Below, in pieces: positions 59,409-64,000 of a stretch of DNA of 64,000 bases (positions are counted from its first letter, which is position 1; every line of letters begins with the position of its first letter). Source of the stretch: Rhizobium leguminosarum (GTDB lineage: Bacteria; Pseudomonadota; Alphaproteobacteria; Rhizobiales; Rhizobiaceae); the NCBI RefSeq assembly GCF_017876795.1, contig NZ_JAGIOR010000002.1:1-64000 (forward strand), read 5' to 3'. A program made the translations under genes and the position numbers. A model generated the notes under the pieces. It ran no database searches. It was not told the DNA's origin and saw nothing but the letters and a program-made list of their open reading frames with translations.

Positions 59409-60743
59409 TCAGCCCTTCAGGGCTGCACGCACATCGGGGTCAACCAGGGTATCGTCCAAGGTTTTGCGCGTGCGTTCGATGATCGCGTCGATGTCGGCGT
59501 CGCTGCAGCAGAGCGGCGGCGCATAGCCGAGGACGCCATTGCCGAAGGCACGGATGACCAGGCCGTTTTCCCAGGCGCGGTCGAAGATCCGGCGCGCCGG
59601 ATCGGCGGCTGCCGGCAACGGCGTCTTCTTCTCCTTGTCGACCACCAGTTCGATGGCGGCGAGCATGCCGCGGCCGCGCACATCGCCGACGAGCGGATGG
59701 TCCTTGAGGCATTCAAGCCCCTGCATCAGCCTTGCGCCGGCTTTCCGGCCGTTCGCCAGGAGGCCGGTTTCATAAAGGTTCAGCACTTCGAGGCCGACGG
59801 CGGCGCTGACGGGGTGGGCCGAATAGGTATAACCGTGACCGACGGCCGCGCCACCGGCGCCATCCGCAATGGTTTGGTAGACGTGGTCGGCCATGAAGAC
59901 CGCCCCCATCGGCACATAGCCGGAGGTCAGACCCTTTGCCGTGGTGATGAAGTCCGGAACGATCTCGTCCTCTTCGCATGCAAAGAGTGGGCCGGTGCGG
60001 CCGAAAGCGGTGATCACTTCGTCGGCGACAAACAGGATGCCGAGCTCGCTGCAGAGCGCGCGCATCGCCTTCATCCAGCCCTTCGGCGGCACCAGCACGC
60101 CGCCCGAACCCTGGATGGGTTCGGCGTAAAAGGCGGCTACACGCTCGGAGCCGATCTCTTCGACCTTGCGCCGCAATGCTGCGAGGGAGGCGTTGATGAT
60201 TGCCTGCGGATCCTGGCCGACGGGGTTGCGATAGGCGTAGTGGGAGGGAATTTTATGCTGCCAGTCGAAGGGAATGCCGAAGCCGGCGTGGAACAAAGGA
60301 AGCGCCGTCAGCCCTGCCCCGACAGTCGAAGAACCGTGATAACCTTGCTCGAGCGAGATGAACTGGTCGCGCTGCGGCTGCCCGCGGGCGATCCAGTAAT
60401 AACGGATGAAACGGATCGTGCTGTCGACGGCATCGGATCCGCCCAGGGTGAAGTAGACATGGTTGAGGTCGCCTGGAGCCCGTTCGGCCAATGCCGCGGC
60501 AAGCCGGATCGCCGGTTCGGAGCCGAGACCGAAATAGGTTGTCGCATAGGGCAGGTCGCGCATCTGCCGCGTTGCCGCCTCGACGATCGATTCATGGCCG
60601 TAACCGGCATTGACGCACCACAGGCCGGCAAAGCCATCGACCAGCTGCTTGCCGGAAGCATCGGTCACCGTCGCTCCTTTGGCGGAAGCGAGCACACGCA
60701 CGCCGAGCTTTTCGTGATTGCGGTAGGAGGCGACCGGATGCAC
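59409..60743 (-). CDS. Class III omega-aminotransferase
   Basis: PLP enzyme with VDGFAGLWCVNAGYGH, GGSDAVDSTIRFIRYY, EQGYHGSSTVGAG, FVADEVITAFGRTG and FITTAKGLTSGYVPMGAVFM, where the Lys binds PLP. The group transfers amino groups from diamines, beta-alanine or putrescine to pyruvate or 2-oxoglutarate. 444 residues from GTG 60743. Homologous enzymes usually have a further N-terminal stretch; codons upstream encode YSNSLVELDRAHLV in frame back to a CTG at 60785 that follows CGGAG at ideal spacing, so the true start may be CTG. Confidence 0.92.
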   Translation of the reverse strand: MHPVASYRNHEKLGVRVLASAKGATVTDASGKQLVDGFAGLWCVNAGYGHESIVEAATRQMRDLPYATTYFGLGSEPAIRLAAALAERAPGDLNHVYFTLGGSDAVDSTIRFIRYYWIARGQPQRDQFISLEQGYHGSSTVGAGLTALPLFHAGFGIPFDWQHKIPSHYAYRNPVGQDPQAIINASLAALRRKVEEIGSERVAAFYAEPIQGSGGVLVPPKGWMKAMRALCSELGILFVADEVITAFGRTGPLFACEEDEIVPDFITTAKGLTSGYVPMGAVFMADHVYQTIADGAGGAAVGHGYTYSAHPVSAAVGLEVLNLYETGLLANGRKAGARLMQGLECLKDHPLVGDVRGRGMLAAIELVVDKEKKTPLPAAADPARRIFDRAWENGLVIRAFGNGVLGYAPPLCCSDADIDAIIERTRKTLDDTLVDPDVRAALKG

Positions 60744-60798
60744 GAGATGGGCACGGTCGAGTTCGACAAGAGAATTGCTGTACAGGATAGTCTCCGGA

Positions 60799-61632
60799 TC
60801 AGCCGAGCGCCTGGCTGGCGAGGGCGAAGATGGTTGCGGCGGAATCGGCGCCTGGAATCGATGGCTTCATCATGGCGATGCCGCCGCCGACATGGGCGAA
60901 GCCCTGTTCGACTAGCCAGTCGGACAGGCCGGCGGCAGCGGTGGTATCGACCCTGAGAAACACGCCGGGCAGCCGGGCGATGAAATGAGCGACGAGCGCT
61001 TTGGCGTCCTCCAGGTTCCCGGCAACGACGGGGCCGATGACCTCGCCCCGGCCGAAGGTGCGAAGGACCGCAAAACCGGTGACGCGTCCGCTGTGGCGGA
61101 CGACGGCAAATTCCCCGACCTTGGCGAGATATGCGATCAGATCGGCGCGATCAGCGCCGAAGGCCTGTCGATCGAGTTCGGTGATTACGGGAAAATCGGC
61201 AATGGTGGCGGCTGACGTCGCCATCGGCGCGGCGACCTCAGCTGTGATGCCTTGGTGCTGCAGAATACGGCCGGTCTGGCGGAAGCCGAGCTTCTCATAG
61301 AGCGGAAGGCCCTCGGCGGTCGCAACAAGCCGGAGCGGGCGTTCGCCGGCAAGCTCTGTTGCAGCATGCATGAGCCTGCGGCCAAGCCCGCGGCCGCGCA
61401 TGGCTTCATCGACGATGACCATGTTGATCGTGGCGCACTCTTGCTTGTAGGGGGTAACGAGCACGGTGCCGACCACCCGGTCGTTCTCGATGGCCACAAC
61501 GCCTTCGCTCAAGGCAAGTGCCATCTGCCAATCCTCCGGACGATGGGGCCAGCCTGCCTGCCGCGACAGGTCGAGGGCGGCACCCAGGTGTTCGGTGCCG
61601 AAAGCGGCGAAATCGATCTGGCTTGTCTGCAT
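60799..61632 (-). CDS. Double-domain GNAT N-acetyltransferase
   Basis: The first GNAT domain has INMVIVDEAMRGRGLGRRLM (motif A, acetyl-CoA site) and LPLYEKLGFRQTG. The second part (from about 145) ITELDRQAFGADRADLIAYL and VIGPVVAGNLEDAKALVAHF resembles the degenerate Acetyltransf_18-type domain. 277 residues. Its stop is 14 bases before the CTG candidate start of the aminotransferase gene, so both form an operon. It may acetylate the amine handled by that enzyme. Confidence 0.88.
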   Translation of the reverse strand: MQTSQIDFAAFGTEHLGAALDLSRQAGWPHRPEDWQMALALSEGVVAIENDRVVGTVLVTPYKQECATINMVIVDEAMRGRGLGRRLMHAATELAGERPLRLVATAEGLPLYEKLGFRQTGRILQHQGITAEVAAPMATSAATIADFPVITELDRQAFGADRADLIAYLAKVGEFAVVRHSGRVTGFAVLRTFGRGEVIGPVVAGNLEDAKALVAHFIARLPGVFLRVDTTAAAGLSDWLVEQGFAHVGGGIAMMKPSIPGADSAATIFALASQALG

Positions 61633-61633
61633 G

Positions 61634-61663
61634 ACACTTCCTTCATTTCCTGGGTGGAAGTGT
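61634..61663. promoter_or_regulatory. Inverted repeat in the leader of the GNAT gene
   Basis: ACACTTCC (61634-61641) and GGAAGTGT (61656-61663) are perfect 8-bp arms with a 14-base spacer that contains the ribosome-binding region of the leftward gene. It may be an operator (for example for the nearby Lrp protein) or an mRNA hairpin. Confidence 0.45.
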
Positions 61664-62026
61664 GAAGGAGTGCGGGTTGCCTAATCGTCTGAAGGCTACG
61701 CTCTGAGCGGTATCTTATCGTTTTCCCTTTGTCCATTGCCGCATCTTATGCTGGCATGTAGGCCCCACGGGGCGGATCTCGCGCAAAATTCGCTGCACTC
61801 ACTGCAACGAGCCGGTCACAACGGAGGGATCTAGCATGGGTGACGTAGCCAATCGTCCGCCGTCCTTCCGCACCCGCCGGCGGCAGGAGCCCGCAACCAT
61901 CTGCCAAAGCCACCTTTCGATACGAAATAATCTGCTTCGTTAGCCGCCACATTCAGGCGAGCCGAGGGGCGGGCCGCGTCTATCATGAGTTCAAATGCCC
62001 CGGTCCACTCTCCAAAGGATATGCCC
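61664..62026. other. Divergent intergenic region with one candidate small ORF
   Basis: About 360 bases between the leftward GNAT gene and the rightward dehalogenase-like gene. Apart from the candidate 35-codon frame at 61836 and promoters for both neighbours, nothing is recognised. Confidence 0.5.
61836..61943 (+). CDS. Candidate 35-residue small protein
   Basis: ATG at 61836 is preceded by GGAGGGAT, one of the better ribosome sites in the area. The product is basic (RPPSFRTRRRQEPATICQSH) without membrane segment and has no recognisable relatives. It could be a leader peptide for the downstream gene or a chance frame. Confidence 0.28.
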   Translation: MGDVANRPPSFRTRRRQEPATICQSHLSIRNNLLR

Positions 62027-62695
62027 ATGACCCTGTCGCGTCCGAAATACATCACCTTCGACTGCTACGGTACGCTGACCAACTTCCAGATGGCGGAAGC
62101 GGCACACGACCTTTACAGCGACCAGCTCGATGAACCCCGCATGGCCGAGTTCATCCGGAATTTCGCCGCCTATCGCCTCGACGAGGTCCTGGGCGACTGG
62201 AAACCCTATGCAGAGGTCGTTCACAATTCGATCGAGCGCACCTGCAAGCGCAACGGCGTCAAGTTCAACGACGAAGATGCCCGCACGGTCTATGAGCGGG
62301 TGCCGACCTGGGGGCCGCATGCGGATGTACCGGCCGGCCTTGCGAAGGTTGCCAAGGAGATCCCGCTGGTGATCCTGTCGAACGCGATGAATTCGCAGAT
62401 CATGTCGAACGTCGAAAAGCTCGGTGCGCCCTTCCATGCGGTCTACACGGCCGAACAGGCGCAGGCCTACAAGCCGCGCCTGCAGGCCTTTGAATACCTG
62501 TTCGACATGCTCGGCTGCGCCCCCGAAGATGTCGTCCATTGCTCCTCCTCGTTCCGTTACGACCATATGTCGGCTAACGATATCGGCATCAAGAACAAGG
62601 TGTGGGTGAACCGCGGCCACGAGCCCGCCAACCCGTTTTATGGTTACGTCGAGATCGCCGACATCTCCGGCCTCCCGGGTGTTTTCGGTCTCTAA
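62027..62695 (+). CDS. Haloacid dehalogenase type II-like HAD hydrolase
   Basis: HAD motif I is ITFDCYGTLTNF (nucleophile Asp about 12), motif II is VILSNAMNSQIM, the Lys is in AYKPRLQAF, and motif IV is CSSSFRYDHMSANDIGIKNK. This is the pattern of L-2-haloacid dehalogenases, although the chromosomal members may have other small acid substrates. 222 residues. The ATG at 62027 is 7 bases after AAAGGA, better than an ATG at 62021. Followed by a strong terminator. Confidence 0.87.
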   Translation: MTLSRPKYITFDCYGTLTNFQMAEAAHDLYSDQLDEPRMAEFIRNFAAYRLDEVLGDWKPYAEVVHNSIERTCKRNGVKFNDEDARTVYERVPTWGPHADVPAGLAKVAKEIPLVILSNAMNSQIMSNVEKLGAPFHAVYTAEQAQAYKPRLQAFEYLFDMLGCAPEDVVHCSSSFRYDHMSANDIGIKNKVWVNRGHEPANPFYGYVEIADISGLPGVFGL

Positions 62696-62708
62696 AGCCA
62701 ACGAAGGA

Positions 62709-62743
62709 AAGCGCGGGCGGCTTTTCCGCCCGCGCTTATTTTA
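62709..62743 (+). terminator. Intrinsic terminator after the HAD gene
   Basis: AAGCGCGGGCGG (62709-62720) pairs with CCGCCCGCGCTT (62726-62737) around a 5-base loop and is followed by ATTTTAG. Confidence 0.92.
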
Positions 62744-62877
62744 GAGCGTCGGCCGGGCTCGTAGGCCGGCGAGGCAATTCGTTGCCGTAACGTCATGAAG
62801 TCGTGTTGCCGGTGCTGGCAAGGTCGATTGTCGACCGCCCGGCCGGCCTAATCCGTATCCGGTTCGCCCGCCGTGAA

Positions 62878-62910
62878 GTAAAAATGTGGCGCTCCCGCGT
62901 GCGCCACATT
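62878..62910 (-). terminator. Intrinsic terminator of the gabD-like gene
   Basis: AATGTGGCGC (62883-62892) and GCGCCACATT (62901-62910) form a perfect 10-bp stem. On the minus strand it is followed by TTT and lies 34 bases past the stop codon at 62944. Confidence 0.88.
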
Positions 62911-62943
62911 GCAGCTGGTTCTCATCTCATAATCGCTTCAGGT

Positions 62944-64000
62944 TCAGCTCAGCCCACCAATGTGGAAGCTCTTCATTTCGAGATATTCGTCGATGCCAAC
63001 CTGCGCTCCCTCCCGGCCGAGGCCAGACTGCTTGACGCCGCCGAAAGGGGCGACTTCGGTCGAGATCGCGCCGGTGTTGAGCCCGATCATGCCGAACTCG
63101 AGGGCTTCGCCGACGCGCCAGGAGCGCTTCAGGTTTTCGGTGTAGAAGTAGGCGGCAAGGCCGAAGGGTGTGCCGTTGGCGATTGTGATCGCCTCGTCTT
63201 CCGTCTCGAAGCGGAAAAGCGGTGCAACCGGGCCGAAGGTCTCTTCGCTGGCAAGCTGCATGTCGGTTGTCGCCCCCGTTAGCACCATAGGCGCGGCGTA
63301 TTGCCTGCCTTCCGCCACCGTGCTGCCCCGTGCGGCGATCTTGGCGCCTTTGGCCAGAGCGTCGTCGACATGGCGGTTGATCTTCTCGATCGCCGCGGCG
63401 TTGATCATCGGACCGATGACATTGCCCGGCTCCGTACCGGGGCCGACCTTCATGGCGTTGACGCGGGCGCCGAGTTTCTCGGCAAAGGCATCATAGACCC
63501 CGGCCTGCACCAGGATGCGGTTGGCGCAGACGCAGGTCTGGCCGCCGTTGCGGAACTTGGACAGGATTGCGCCTTCGACCGCGAGATCGAGATCAGCGTC
63601 GTCGAAGACGATGAACGGCGCATTGCCGCCGAGTTCGAGCGAGAGCCGCTTGACGCTGTCGGCGGCGCCGCGCATCAGAAGTGAGCCGATCCGGGTCGAG
63701 CCGGTGAAGGAGATTTTCCGCACCGTTGGGTTTTCCATGAACTCGTTGCCGATCTCGGTCGGCATGCCGGTGACGATATTGATCACCCCTGCCGGAATAC
63801 CGGCGCGCTCGGCAAGGATACCCATGGCGAGCGCCGAATAGGGGGTGAACTCCGAAGGCTTGACGACGACCGTACAGCCGGCCGCCAAAGCGGGCGCCAC
63901 CTTTCGGATGATCATTGCGATCGGAAAATTCCACGGGGTGACGATCGCGCAGACGCCGACCGCTTCCTTGAGGACGACGATGCGGCGATCTGCTGTTGGC
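62944..64000 (-). CDS. gabD: NAD(P)-dependent succinate-semialdehyde dehydrogenase (5' end outside window)
   Basis: The frame is still open at base 64000 and reads RRIVVLKEAVGVCAIVTPWN at the window edge, continuing with KVAPALAAGCTVVVKPSEFT. The catalytic Glu is in LELGGNAPFIVF and the Cys nucleophile in NGGQTCVCANR. NTGAISTEVAPFGGVKQSGL is the segment specific for GabD-type enzymes. It oxidises succinate semialdehyde or a related aldehyde to the acid. With the aminotransferase it would complete GABA or putrescine breakdown to succinate. Roughly 130 N-terminal residues are missing from the window. Confidence 0.92.
   Translation of the reverse strand, partial: PTADRRIVVLKEAVGVCAIVTPWNFPIAMIIRKVAPALAAGCTVVVKPSEFTPYSALAMGILAERAGIPAGVINIVTGMPTEIGNEFMENPTVRKISFTGSTRIGSLLMRGAADSVKRLSLELGGNAPFIVFDDADLDLAVEGAILSKFRNGGQTCVCANRILVQAGVYDAFAEKLGARVNAMKVGPGTEPGNVIGPMINAAAIEKINRHVDDALAKGAKIAARGSTVAEGRQYAAPMVLTGATTDMQLASEETFGPVAPLFRFETEDEAITIANGTPFGLAAYFYTENLKRSWRVGEALEFGMIGLNTGAISTEVAPFGGVKQSGLGREGAQVGIDEYLEMKSFHIGGLS

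Noticed and set aside
59322..60956. Open plus-strand frame of about 540 codons opposite the aminotransferase gene
   Set aside because: Shadow of the aminotransferase coding strand; no start signal or domain.

Overview
The window looks like a piece of a fast-growing Rhizobium genome (R. leguminosarum/etli/phaseoli type). This is inferred from GC-rich coding with alphaproteobacterial style genes, a choline-sulfatase of the rhizobial BetC type with its LysR regulator, a near full-length relative of the Mesorhizobium MloK1 potassium channel, a TPP-controlled thiMED salvage operon, the CCGAAAAC/GTTTTCGG palindrome scattered through rhizobial genomes, and IS21 and IS30 family elements. The density of ABC uptake systems, each with its own catabolic genes and regulator, suggests an accessory-rich chromosome arm or large plasmid. 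No tRNA, rRNA, replication origin or CRISPR array was seen.

Layout. 1-6.6 kb: end of a TetR regulator, small proteins, an amidase with a TIM-barrel isomerase, and the divergent betC/LysR pair. 6.7-10 kb: a lower-GC methyltransferase island, an HpcH/HpaI aldolase and a spermidine-synthase-like protein. 10.1-17 kb (leftward): GNAT, NagZ-like glycosidase and a complete oligopeptide-type ABC importer, probably for amino-sugar oligomers. 17.2-19.6 kb (leftward): TPP riboswitch-thiMED. 20.5-28.6 kb (rightward): a second oligopeptide-type importer with a dedicated RidA, a SelA-like PLP lyase and a bicupin; its double ATPase is split by a one-base frame change. 28.6-30.2 kb: a TauD-type dioxygenase and an AhpD-like protein.

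30.3-47.5 kb is the most unusual part. It holds an alpha/beta hydrolase, a ChaC-like enzyme, a LysR regulator divergent from a ring-cleaving-type VOC dioxygenase, an MloK1-type channel, an isochorismatase-XapX-Tat amidohydrolase group, a DoxX-like protein with an MFS exporter, DUF1275 and DUF1622 membrane proteins, and an LLM flavin monooxygenase. Related AT-rich ATTGC/GCAAT sequences occur before four of these transcription units, in two near-identical pairs. This suggests one LysR-controlled regulon for handling reactive or xenobiotic small molecules. The last gene is cut by an IS21 element with a clear 8-bp target duplication.

47.5-50.2 kb: IS debris, a frameshifted IS30 element, a vapBC toxin-antitoxin pair and a truncated RpiR regulator. 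50.3-56.4 kb: a sugar/polyol ABC importer with Gfo/Idh/MocA dehydrogenase and TIM-barrel isomerase, divergent from a LacI regulator with three palindromes between them. 56.5-58.6 kb: a LysR regulator divergent from a tartrate/D-malate dehydrogenase. 58.8-64 kb: Lrp regulator, class III aminotransferase, double GNAT protein, haloacid-dehalogenase-like protein and the 3' part of a succinate-semialdehyde dehydrogenase gene, which together look like an amine or amino-acid degradation locus.
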